Shown here: positions 9,901 to 19,700 of the stretch, in pieces
Layout of the letters: each line of letters starts with the position of its first letter
How positions within the stretch are numbered: the stretch's first letter is position 1
Assembly: GCA_020912385.1 (NCBI GenBank)
Contig: CP087207.1
Location: 1,674,001-1,738,000 of the forward strand
From: Neofusicoccum parvum
Taxonomy: Eukaryota; Ascomycota; Dothideomycetes; Botryosphaeriales; Botryosphaeriaceae
Length of the DNA stretch: 64,000 bases
Reading direction: 5' to 3'
Notes under the pieces: model-generated
Seen by the model: only the letters and a program-made list of their open reading frames with translations
Database searches by the model: none
Told to the model about the DNA's origin: nothing
Translations under genes and position numbers: made by a program

Positions 9901-11782
9901 ATGGCCACCCCCTCCCCCCGCCCCGCCGCCGCCGCCGCCGCCAAGCGCGCCCACGTCAACATGATGACCGACACCATCGTCGCCAACCTGCCCGCGCCCG
10001 CCCTCCGCTCCGTCGTACGCGCCCTGCTCACCCTCCACCCGGACGTCACGCCCACCCTCGAGGCCGAGGCCAAGCACCTCCTCCTCAGAGACGCCGGCCC
10101 CGCCGCCCCGCCCGTCGTCCAGGCCCGCGTCCGCTGCATGCTCGGCTGCGGCCTCGTCTTCGAGAGCCTGCCGCTGCTCACCGCGCTGGTCGAGCGCGCG
10201 GCTGCGGAGGGGGAGGGGGACGGGTTGGCGGTGGCGGTGGATGGCGATGTCGTGCAGGCGGCGACGGCCGTGCAGAAGATGCTCGTCACCGCGGCTGGCG
10301 CGCGCGAGATGGCGGATGGGGAGAGGGCGCTGGTGCGGGGGCTGCTGGAGGGGCTGAGGCGGTGCAGGACGGCGTGTGGGGAGGCGGGGCGCGCGTTTCC
10401 GTTTGAGAGGAGTGCGGCTGCGGTGGCGGCGTTCTTTGAGCCGGAGGAGTCGGGCCGGGCGAGGAGGATTGAGGTCGCGCCGCTCGCGGTTGAGGTTGCG
10501 GAGAGGATCGAGACGTTCGAGGTTGGTGGGAGGGCGGTGCCCAGGCTGTTTAGTGGGCTGTGGCAGCTGTCGAGTCCGGCGTGGGGGACGGCGCCGCAGG
10601 CGAAGGTCGTGGAGCAGTTTGAGAAGTATGTGAGCAGTGGGTACACGGCGTATGATATGGCGGATCACTACGGCGATGCAGAGATTGTGTTTGTAAGCTT
10701 GCCTTCCGCATCACTGATGTTTCTACCACTGATGGCTGTATAGGGGAGCTTTCGTTCAGCATGCTCGGATCCGGGCATGATATTCGCTGCTACGAAGTAC
10801 TGTATCTTCAGTCCGATGACTGTGAATGAGGAACTGGTTCGGGGGAATGTGTCTGAGCGGTGCAGGAGGTTAAAGTCTGAAAAAGTGGACTTGCTGCAGT
10901 TTCACTGGCAGAACGTTCGTTTTCCAAACAATTATTAGCGGCGCAGAACGGCCCATTGCTCACCGCTTGCCAGTACTCCGACCCCCAATACACCCAGGCG
11001 CTGAAGCTCCTCCAAGCCGACCCTCGTGTATCAAACCTTGGCCTTTGCAACTTCGACACCGAGCACATGGAGATCGTGCTGCGCGAAGGCATTGATATTA
11101 AGACGAACCAAGTCCAGGTCCTCTCCAAAATCCATTCCCAAACAAACATTCCTACGCAGTTTAGCTAACGAGACCCCAGTTCTCCCTCATCGATTCCCGT
11201 CCCATCTTCAAAATGGCCGCCGTCTGTGAGAAGTATGGCGTCAAGCTCCTGACCTACGGCACCCTGGTACGTTCCCAACCGCCCCCACACCCAGCATGCG
11301 CACCATCTGACTCCATCTACCCGACAGTGCGGCGGCTTCCTCGCCAAAAAGTGGCTCAACAAGCCCGAGCCCGAGCTCTTCTCCAGCGACATCACGCCAA
11401 GCCAGCGGAAGGTACGCACACGCCCTCTATTCACACATCGCGAAGCTGACTGACCACCGTCCCGCAGTACTTCGAGGCCATCCTCTCCTGGGGCGGCTGG
11501 CAGCTCTTCCAGACACTCCTCCAGACGCTCTCCACAATTGCAGCAAAGCACGGCGTTTCTATTTCGAACGTGGCCACCAGATGGGTCCTCGATTTCCCGT
11601 ATGTGGGCGCTGTGATCGTGGGGAGCCGGATGGGGATCAGTCAGCGCGCGGATGAGAATTTCGCGGCGTACGGCTGGCGGTTAGATGATGGGGATCGGGG
11701 GGCGATTGAGGAGGTGTTGGCAAAGAGTCGGAGGGCGGAGATGTTTGAGGCGATGGGTGATTGTGGAGGAGAGTATAGGTGA
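9901..11782 (+). CDS. Aldo/keto reductase with an extra N-terminal region (six exons)
   Basis: Exons 9901-10692, 10744-10914, 10974-11117, 11180-11266, 11328-11411 and 11468-11782 give 530 residues; every intron is phase 0. From about residue 225 the protein is an NAD(P)H-dependent aldo/keto reductase: FSGLWQLSS, YDMADHYGDAE (catalytic Asp252, Tyr257), FAATKY (Lys282), LLQFHWQN (His318), then a C-terminal SRMGISQR nucleotide-binding element. All four tetrad residues are present, so activity is likely; the substrate is unknown. Unusual is the first ~215-residue region, Ala-rich and helical (MMTDTIVANLPAPALRS...), which is not part of the barrel. The start at 9901 follows an in-frame extension to 9763 that looks non-coding. 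Codons switch from C-ending to G-ending at about 10200. Confidence 0.88.
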
Positions 11783-12642
11783 TTTGTGGCCTAAAATAGG
11801 TATGACAGCCTACATGCAGGAAGAGACAGGTGCAAAGGCTAGATGATGCGGAGTCGACAGACCTACGTGCTCAGTCCGTGAAGTGTTCAAACATGAACAT
11901 CTCTTTGCATATAGATAGCTAGTGCATTCGTCAAGCGGAGGAAATTTCAGGCTTATCGAGATACATATGAATGCTTCAATACCTATGAGAAGATTGCGGC
12001 TTAAGTTTCGGTTGGCAGTGTTGTTACTAGCCATAGGAATATCCGCCCGAGGAACGGGGATTGTCGCTGAGCGACCGAGCCAGCTGGTCTCCGGAGGTGT
12101 TGTGGGCGCTTGGGCTGTCGTGTTTACCGCATATTGAGCGTCGCGCATCAAGCGCAGGACAGGCAATGATGCGGCAGGTCAGCTGAAGGGCGATGGGGGT
12201 CGAATGGCGCGGAGTGCGGTCTTGCTCCAGTGGAAGCTCTGCGCAGAAGACAGGGCTTGCAGCGCTGTGAGGCTGACTTGCATGTGGCTGTCACCGTCAC
12301 CCGTTCTGCGCCAGTGCCGTGCGATCATTGGCACGGATCAATCGTTGATCGTAAACGGAGTCCTAGCCGCCTATACTTTCCGGGGGCAAAAGTTGCAGTC
12401 GGCTATTGTTTCAGCGCGCGGCGATACCGATTGCCTACAGCTACGTAGTAGGTGCACGGTACCTATCTGTAAGCGAGTGGAGGGCCCGCAAATCTCAAAC
12501 TAGCCCTGAAGGATTTCCTGATTAGTATCTACTGAGCGGGGATACCTGTGCTGTGTCGATGCCTTATGAGAGGCCGAATAACGAATAAGAGGCCGCTGTT
12601 CCAAACGTACAGAGTTCGCTAGCCAAATGGGGCTGATCCTGA
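11783..12642. other. Gene-free stretch
   Basis: About 860 bases between the reductase and the next small ORF. Short overlapping frames exist on both strands (for example 11810-12166 minus and 11922-12137 plus), but none has a family motif or a clear splice structure. It includes the 3' flank of the reductase gene. Confidence 0.45.
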
Positions 12643-12855
12643 ATGCGCGCACCGCTGATCCTTTTTTTGACCTTTGGAGCTCTGGTGTTGTGTCTTGCAG
12701 CAATGCCTCGACGTATAAAGCTACGAGGAACTCCCTATGGAGTCTCCAGCTCGCCTTCTCACCTCAAACCGCACGATTACAACTCTATATTTCCTCCATT
12801 CCGGCGAGATATTGTCGCTCGCCCTCGTCCTCGCTTGAGCAACACCGCGCTCTAA
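12643..12855 (+). CDS. Possible small secreted protein (70 aa)
   Basis: A 70-residue open frame whose first 20 residues look like a signal peptide: MRAP, a hydrophobic core LILFLTFGALVLCL, then AA before a likely cleavage site. The mature part is basic, Cys-free and contains RR/KR-like dibasic sites (PRRIK, FRRD) and a C-terminus RPRPRLSNTAL. No family is recognised. It could be a small secreted peptide precursor or a chance frame; no intron is needed. It lies about 110 bases upstream of another small hidden gene on the same strand. Confidence 0.38.
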   Translation: MRAPLILFLTFGALVLCLAAMPRRIKLRGTPYGVSSSPSHLKPHDYNSIFPPFRRDIVARPRPRLSNTAL

Positions 12856-12964
12856 ACTGCGACACTATCGCGTCCAGTCACCTCTTACCTCTACGGTAGC
12901 CGTCTCCCTAGCTCTCTAAAGCGCCTCTGTCGTGGGATCCCACGTGATCCTATAACCAAGATCT

Positions 12965-13293
12965 ATGGGTTCCGCCGTCTCTATTCTTGCTGTGCTCGTG
13001 GCCGTACCAACTGGTCTTGCGGCACTATGGGCTCTTTTCGAAAGGATGCATGGTAGACCGGACGATGCTGGTAAGCTCTGGTGGTGGCCACAGGTTTTAG
13101 TTTGAAGGGGCTGACATAAGCAGCTGCCACCCTGCCTGCTCCAGTTACTCATCATATCTCCAACAGCAACGTCAACGCCCCTCTTGCACGCTTGTTTATT
13201 GGCTATAACCGTCAGAGCAACCATGGCTACCACCCAGCCCAGACCAACGACCTTGAAGTTCCGGCCGATGATGCTATCTCTACGACTCAGTAG
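12965..13293 (+). CDS. Small single-pass membrane protein (91 aa, two exons)
   Basis: Exons 12965-13070 and 13124-13293 joined over a 53-bp intron (donor GTAAGC, branch GCTGACAT, acceptor CAG) give 91 residues. Neither exon is long enough to stand out as an open frame alone. The N-terminus is a transmembrane or signal-anchor helix (MGSAVSILAVLVAVPTGLAA), followed by a short polar stretch with HISNSN and an Asn/His-rich middle (FIGYNRQSNHGYHPAQ) and an acidic tail. An in-frame stop at 12953 fixes the start. The textbook intron and the way both exons join in frame support a real gene. Function unknown. Confidence 0.6.
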
Positions 13294-13756
13294 TGGGGCA
13301 AACAATGACGAGGCTGTGCAAGGCATGTCCCTTCGGAGCATCAATCAGACACGAGACGCGCGCTTTGATGTCCGGAGGATTGTGCGGATGGGTGATTGTA
13401 TGGGCGATAGGTGTGATGGGAGACAGATGGAGAGTGGTGACGCTCAGGTATCTGAACGGTGGTGGGCGGCTATGGCTATGGACTAGATGTTGAAGTTTAC
13501 TTAGCCGGATCAACAGAATCTCTACCTGGAATAAATGATTGACGTTCGCAAATCGAGGCGCACTGTGAGCTCATTGACACGAAGGTGCTCGAACTGTGTC
13601 CCCCATACTTTGTCGTATATCGCGCGGTCTTGAATCGGGCATGACATGACAAGTGTATCCATTGAAGACCGCCCAGACCTTGCGCCAAATTCACAAGTCT
13701 TTAAATAGAGGTCGAGTCCCAGACCTGATCAGGACTCAACCGAGCATTCCAGCCCC

Positions 13757-14632
13757 TCACAGCTTATGCTTTTTCTCACCGCTCGCCAGTTTCCTGAACT
13801 CCTCCTGCGGAATCCCCGCATTAAACCGCTCCAGCCCGCCAAACACCTCCTCGACATTCTGCCTGTCCAGGAAATCCCGCTCCGGCTTCTGGATCAGCGC
13901 CTTGATCTTCAGCAGGCTGTCCTGGTTCAGGTGGCTGCCCAGGCGGTCGTCGATCTCGGCGAGCACGGCGTCCCTGAACTTGTCGCTGTCCTTGTTCGTG
14001 TCGATGATCTTGTTGACGAAGCCGGCCTGCAGCAGCTCCTCAGCGGGGATCTTCTTGCTCATGATCAGCGCCTCGTTGGCCTTGGAGATGCCCAGCCGCT
14101 GCACGAAGGCGCGCGACGCGCCGCCCTCGGCGACCAGCCCCAGCGACGAGAAGGGCGTGAGCAGGTAGGCGTGCGGGGCGGCGTAGATGAAGTCGGAGAA
14201 GGCGATCAGCGCGGCCGACAGCCCGACGGCCGGGCCGTTCAGCGCCGTCACCAGGATCTTGGGGTGCGTGTAGAAGGCGCGGGTGATGTTGAGGTTGTTG
14301 GAGACGAAGTTCTTGAGCCAGTGCCGGTTCGGGTCGGCCTCGATTTCGGGGGACGAGCGGGAGATGGAGACGTCGGCGCCGCTGTGGGGGAGGTGGTGTC
14401 AGTGCTGCATGTGAAGGCGGAGCTTGGAGACGCACGCGGAGAAGAACCGGCCTTTGCCGGTCAGGAGGGTGACGTAGATGTCGTCGCGGTTGGCGATCTC
14501 CTTGAGCAGCTGGGCCACGCGGTAGTACAGGTCCTGGTTCATGGCATTGAGCTTCTTCTCCTGGTTGAGGGTGATGATGGCGATCTTGCCGCGGACCTCG
14601 AAGGTCACGGCCTGGGCGGGGTCGACGGACAT
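13757..14632 (-). CDS. Enoyl-CoA hydratase/isomerase family protein, probably peroxisomal ECI-type
   Basis: Exons 14632-14436 and 14381-13757 joined across a 54-bp intron (donor GTGCGT) give 273 residues. Crotonase-fold signatures are ordered correctly: FEVRGKIAIITLNQEKKLNAM at the start, FFSAGADVS for the oxyanion-hole turn (formed exactly at the splice junction), NGPAVGLSAAL, and AEGGASRAFVQRLG with SKANEALIMSKKI. The closest known group is the fungal Delta3,Delta2-enoyl-CoA isomerases of unsaturated fatty-acid beta-oxidation. The C-terminus is KKHKL, a plausible variant of the peroxisomal PTS1 signal. The start at 14632 (MSVDPAQ) is preferred to an in-frame ATG at 14656. It is divergent from PET100. 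Confidence 0.88.
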
Positions 14633-15032
14633 GTTGGCGGTGGTGGACGGCAGCACTCAGGAGAGCAGAATCCGGGGTAGTTGTGGGGAGCGGCAGCGCG
14701 GAGAGCTGGAGATAAAATAAGCACAGATTGGAGATGCTCGGCTACATGTTGGCGGAGTCGGCGGAGGTGACGCGCAGGGCAACCGAGTCCGCCGAGCAGC
14801 GATTAGTGAATCGTGGGGAACCGAGGCAATCACTTCATAGGCTGTCGGCCCGCATCATTGTTTCGCCGCGCCCGCTACCGGCCCGCTGGTCGCGGCATGT
14901 GCGGCTCGGCGCTGGTGATGCGCGGCATCATTCGAGCGCGTTGCCAATCGTCTGCCCTGCCATTCGCCGCTCTCCGCCGTCCGCAACCTCCCCACCACGC
15001 GCTCTGTCTGCCCTGCACCACCAATCGCAAAC

Positions 15033-15361
15033 ATGGCGGGCCCCAATCTCGAGGTCTTCAAGGTACTTCCGCACTTCCCACCCAGGCTGCTGGCCATCGC
15101 TGTGCTCACGAACAACCCCAGTTCGGCCTTTACATCCTCTTCCCCATCGGCTACATGTACTACTTCGGCACCAACCTCGAATCGCGCTTCAGCGTCCCCG
15201 ACTTCTGGCCGAAGGAGGGCCAGACCCACAAGATCCCCTACGAGAAGGACGAGATCCAGTCGGAGCTGGTGAGGTTGAAGGCGAGACGCTTGGCCATGCG
15301 TGAGCAGAGGTTGGCCCAGGAAGGCCACCAGCAGGCCGAGCAAGCATCGCAGGAGGCGTGA
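15033..15361 (+). CDS. PET100: Pet100, cytochrome c oxidase assembly factor
   Basis: Exons 15033-15062 (only ten codons) and 15122-15361 give 89 residues: MAGPNLEVFK then FGLYILFPIGYMYYFG. The family is recognised from this N-terminal membrane helix, the FGTNLESRFSVPDFWP segment, and the IPYEKDEI...RLKARR tail. Pet100 is a mitochondrial inner-membrane protein needed for assembly of complex IV. The 59-bp intron follows the tenth codon, so simple frame finding misses the start. It converges on TACO1, with about 210 bases between their stop codons. Confidence 0.92.
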
Positions 15362-15570
15362 GATACCCGCTTGGATTCTGCCAGTCCTGGCTCCGATCAA
15401 TTGTCAGCACGGCGGCATACTGAGGGATGATGCGACGGCCGGAGAAAAATTTCATTCAAGGCGTTTTGTAGGGAAACCTGGCGTGGAGGCATGGGAATTG
15501 AGGCGTTGCGGAGATCTACCCTGATGTCTATGATGTCTACACTATTGTACAATATTCTACACTCACCCGT

Positions 15571-16517
15571 CTATTCGAAATCGTCAATCTTGCTGAGCAA
15601 CTCCGCCCATGCACCGTCTTCTACGTTGCCCTGCGTGGCATTCCAATAGACTGCCTGCACTCCTCCCACTTCCTTCAACTGGTCAAAGAACTTTGAAATG
15701 CTCTCCACCTTCTCCCCGCCCTCCATAGCCACCTTCGTATCCTCATTCGGATCCCAGATGATGTCCATCGAAGCAATCTCCAGACCCGTCGTGGCTGCAA
15801 TACTCTCCGCCGCAGCCTTCGTTCCAGCCGGGTCGGTGTACACCAGTATTGCGCCTTCCTCAACTTCCACATCCAGCGCGCCGGCGTCCAATGCCGGCTC
15901 GAGCATTTCATCCGCGCCCCAACCTTCCTTTTCCTTGAACACCACCAGACCCTTCTTTTCGAACATGTATGCAACAGGCGTGACGTTTCCGCCGTTCTTC
16001 TTGACCCAGTTGCGCGTGTCCGCCAGAGACCGGAGCTTGCTCTCGGTCTCGATTTCGATGACCATGGCGATTGACGGTGGGAAGATGGCTTCGACGGTGA
16101 CAATCTCGAGGGCAGCGCCGGTTGCGGAAATGCCCTGACCACGCTTGATCGCATTCTCGATGCCCTGCTTGGGGAACGACGCTTTCTTGGCGCGGTCGAT
16201 GGCGAGAGCGAGGCGCGCGTTCAGGTTGGGGTCAGGGCCGCCCACTGCGCGATTGGTGAGCCAATGGACGGCGGAAGCGAAAGACAAACTCGGGGTGACT
16301 GACGCTTGGTTGCGAGGATGATCTCATGGGAGAAGATTGAGCGCTGCTTGTTTTTGGCGGCGTCGTTCTTCGCCTTGTCGTGCTTGATGGTGGCCCACTT
16401 GCTGTGGCCTGACTGCAGGCGCGTCGACGTGGCCAGCCCGCGCCTGCACGAGCCGCAGACATAGCTGGAGGCGCGAGAGGCGGCGAAGACGGCGCGAGGG
16501 GCGAAATTGAGAGACAT
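15571..16517 (-). CDS. TACO1: TACO1/YebC family, mitochondrial translational activator of COX1
   Basis: Exons 16517-16304 and 16244-15571 joined across a 59-bp intron (donor GTCAGT) give 295 residues. The first ~35 residues are basic, hydroxylated and lack acids, as a mitochondrial presequence (MSLNFAPRAVFAASRASS). The mature part starts with the YebC hallmark SGHSKWATIKHDKAKNDAAK, then GGPDPNLNARLALAI, AIKRGQGI, and the central EGWGADEML and C-terminal domains typical of the three-domain fold. Animal TACO1 promotes COX1 synthesis; related bacterial proteins act in translation or transcription. It diverges from the LAA1-like gene and converges with PET100. Confidence 0.92.
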
Positions 16518-16771
16518 CGGGGCGTGGGGTTGTGGAGTCTCACGGCGCGGCAAGTTTTGGACTGGGGTGAGCGCATCGTCCGCCGTAGCTGACTTGCGGA
16601 CAGCAGCTCGGAGGTGTGCCGCCTCCCGCACTTCAACACCATCTCCGCCAAGTGTCCACCCACCCCTGTATTCTCTGCTCTCCGCCCCCCGCGAGACATG
16701 ACCACGACGCCTGGATGATACAACGACCCTGAGATACCCCCTCCGCGCGCAGAGCCTCTCACACGCCTGCA

Positions 16772-19700
16772 ATGGCTTCCGCCGACGCGCCGCCCCCTCC
16801 CTCGTCCAGCGGCAGCGGGAGCATCACCTCCCCTGCGCCGACGTCTGCCCACGAGACCAACCCCGACCTCGATATCACGAAGCTGCACGCGCTTCCGTCC
16901 GAGCAGCAGGAGCTGTACCTGCTCACCTTCACCGCCGACCTCGCCCGCCATTCGGCCAGCCTCGACGCCGACGGCGCGTCCGCCCATCAGATCTACATCA
17001 AAAAGGAGGCCTTCAAGGTCATAAGCCTGGCCTCGCCGGCCCCGACGCGCGTGATCCGCAGCAATGTCGGCCGCGCCCTGGCCGACGTGTTCGCCAAGGG
17101 CGACCGCAAGCTGCTGTTCGAGAGCATCAACGAGCTGGTCGGCATCCTGGGCGCCGGCAAGGGCGACAAGGAGCTCAAGGCCAAGCACGCCGCCGCCCAC
17201 TGCCTGGGCGCCGTCATGGAGGCCGCCGGCGACAGCGCCATCGGGCCGTCGGGCCTCGCGACCCTGACCCTGCTGCGCCAGCTCAAGGCCAACGCCCAGG
17301 GCCACACCGGCTTCCGCGCCACCGTCTTCCGCGCCCTGGGCAAGATCGCGAAGGGCGTGTCGAAGCTGCTGGACGACGTCGTCGCGCGCGACGTGTGGAA
17401 GCAGGCGCGCACGGCCGCCTCGGCCGACAAGAGCGCCGCCGTGCAGGCCGCCGCGTGCTGGTGCTTGGAGCAGCTGGTCCGGTCGACGCCGTACTTCGAC
17501 AACTCGAACGACTTCGAGAAGATGCAGGCGGTCGTCTGGAAGGCCATTGACAACGCATCGCCCAGCGTCAGGCACGCCGCGGCGTCTGCGCTGGCGGCTG
17601 CGCTGGTGAAGAGCTACTCGGAGACCCCCGTGACGGATGCTGTGCCGAGGATCAAGAAGCCGAAGAAGTCGAAGCGGCAGTCGGTGGTGCAGGATGCGGA
17701 CGACGAGATTGCGGAGCGGCCTGGCTCGCCCGCACCGACCAAGCCGGTCACGCAGTTGGCTTTTGCGCTGCCGGATCTGCTGAAGCAGCTGTCGACGCAG
17801 TATTGTAGGGCCAACACGAGCAATCGCGCAAGGGCTGGCATCGTGGTGTGCTACATGAGGATTATGAAGGGTCTTCCAAAGAGCGTTATTGAGTCCAAGT
17901 ACGGCGATGTTGCCAAGAACCTGTTGAACGACGTGCTCAGCGCTCCGCCGATTGTCAACAACCGCTACCGCCAGCTGGTTACTCGTCGGTTCGTGCGCCT
18001 CATTCTGGAGGATGTCGTGGGCCGTCAGATCCTTGGCGAGACTGCGCAGTTAAATGCTGCGAAATACCTCCTCAACGAGATCCTCAAAGACTACCCTCCG
18101 GCCTTGAAGGAGCGTCCCGAACCAAGCAAGCAGACCTTGACTGGTGCTCTGACGGCGCTCACGTCGCTCATGAGGAACCTTGGTTCTGCCACGAATTCCA
18201 TCGCCGAACTGTGCAGGGAAGCGCTGCTTGGCGTTTTGCAGCATCCCAGTTACACCGTTCAGGTACACGCCTCCTCGTGCCTACGCGCTTTCGTTCTCGC
18301 ATGTCCGCAACAGCTCATCCCTGCCGTTACGATATGCATGAACAGCGTGAATCGCGAGTTGGGCCAGCTCTCCGGACCAAGGCCATCGCCCAGGAAGTGC
18401 GTTGGCTTCGCAAATGGTCTCTCAGCCGTCCTCAGCACAAGTTCTGCCCAGCCTCTTTACGGCTCCGTCGATGTCAATTCTCGGGTCCTGCAGCAAGCCA
18501 CGACGCTTCTGAAGAGTAGTAGCAGCTCCGACATCAGGATCTCCAGCACTCAGATTCAAGTTGCTTGGATTTTGATTGGAGGTCTCATGACGCTTGGCCC
18601 CAACTTCGTCAAGATTCATCTTTCGCAGCTGTTATTGTTGTGGAAGAATGCTTTGCCTAAACCGTTGAACAAGGATAGCATGACTTCCCGCAACCTGCTC
18701 GACCTCAGTTTCCTGGCTCACGTCCGTGAGTGCGCTCTGGGCTCCGTTTTGACCTTCCTCGAGTTCAACAGCCGACTCTTGACTACCGACGTCACCAAGC
18801 GCTTGGCTGCTATGCTGCAGAATACCACCATGTTCCTGAACAGCCTTCCCGCTAAGAAGACTACCGATGACATGTCGCAAAGACTGTCATCGGCGCTCCA
18901 GCTGCACGACTTCGATCTCATGGTTCGCCGCCGTGTTCTACAATGCTACACCAAGCTCGTCAACCTCAGCCCTCCTGGAAACAGCGAGATGCTGTTGCAG
19001 ACCAATCTGCTGCCCTTCGCTGTCTCGTCTTTCGCGGATCCTGATAACTACGCACCTAGCTCTTTGAGCGTGTCGATCGCTAGCTCTGCCAGTACCTTCG
19101 AGAGCATCTGGGATGTAGGTGACAACTACGGCTTCGGTGTCACTGGTCTGGTGCAAGGGTTCGATCTGAAGCCGTTGGCTGGCGAACTTGGAGAATCAGG
19201 CAGGAGACACTGGACGTCAAAGCCAGGCCCTGAAAATGCCGTAGATGCTACTGTAAGTGAAACGGATCCGTCTGCCTGTGATCACCGCTGACCTGTCCAG
19301 CTTTTGTCACCGGTTTGCAATGCTAGAGAACACGACTCCATCTCCCTCTACATTGGAAAGGACACCGACAACGATGAGCTTCCTGATCCGCCTGCGACGG
19401 AAGTTGTAAATGCGGCGCTCAATCTGTTCGCCATCTTACTGCCATTGCAAACGCCAAAGGTCCAGGAAAGTATTCTGGAGCAGATAACTTCTTTCATGTC
19501 TGCGAACAGTTTGCAGAGAGATCCCGCAAGGAAGGCCGCGATGACTGTGAACATAGCCGCTGCTCTTCTTGGCGCGCTCAAAGTTGCGAACAAGGAGACG
19601 CTTTCTGCTGCAGGCGATTTGAAAGGACAGGCGGTAGAGAAGGTTATGCAAGAGATGCTTCACGTAAGTATCCCAAATGGTGTGGTGCTAGACATGACTG

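Noticed and set aside
9697..10668. 323-codon minus-strand frame over the reductase
   Set aside because: Antisense to a gene with catalytic motifs and five good introns.
13766..14680. 304-codon plus-strand frame over the enoyl-CoA hydratase
   Set aside because: Shadow of the minus-strand crotonase gene; composition is Val/Gly/Asp-rich without motifs.
16232..17575. 447-codon minus-strand frame over TACO1 and LAA1 starts
   Set aside because: Antisense to LAA1 exon 1 and crosses the TACO1 first exon in another frame.
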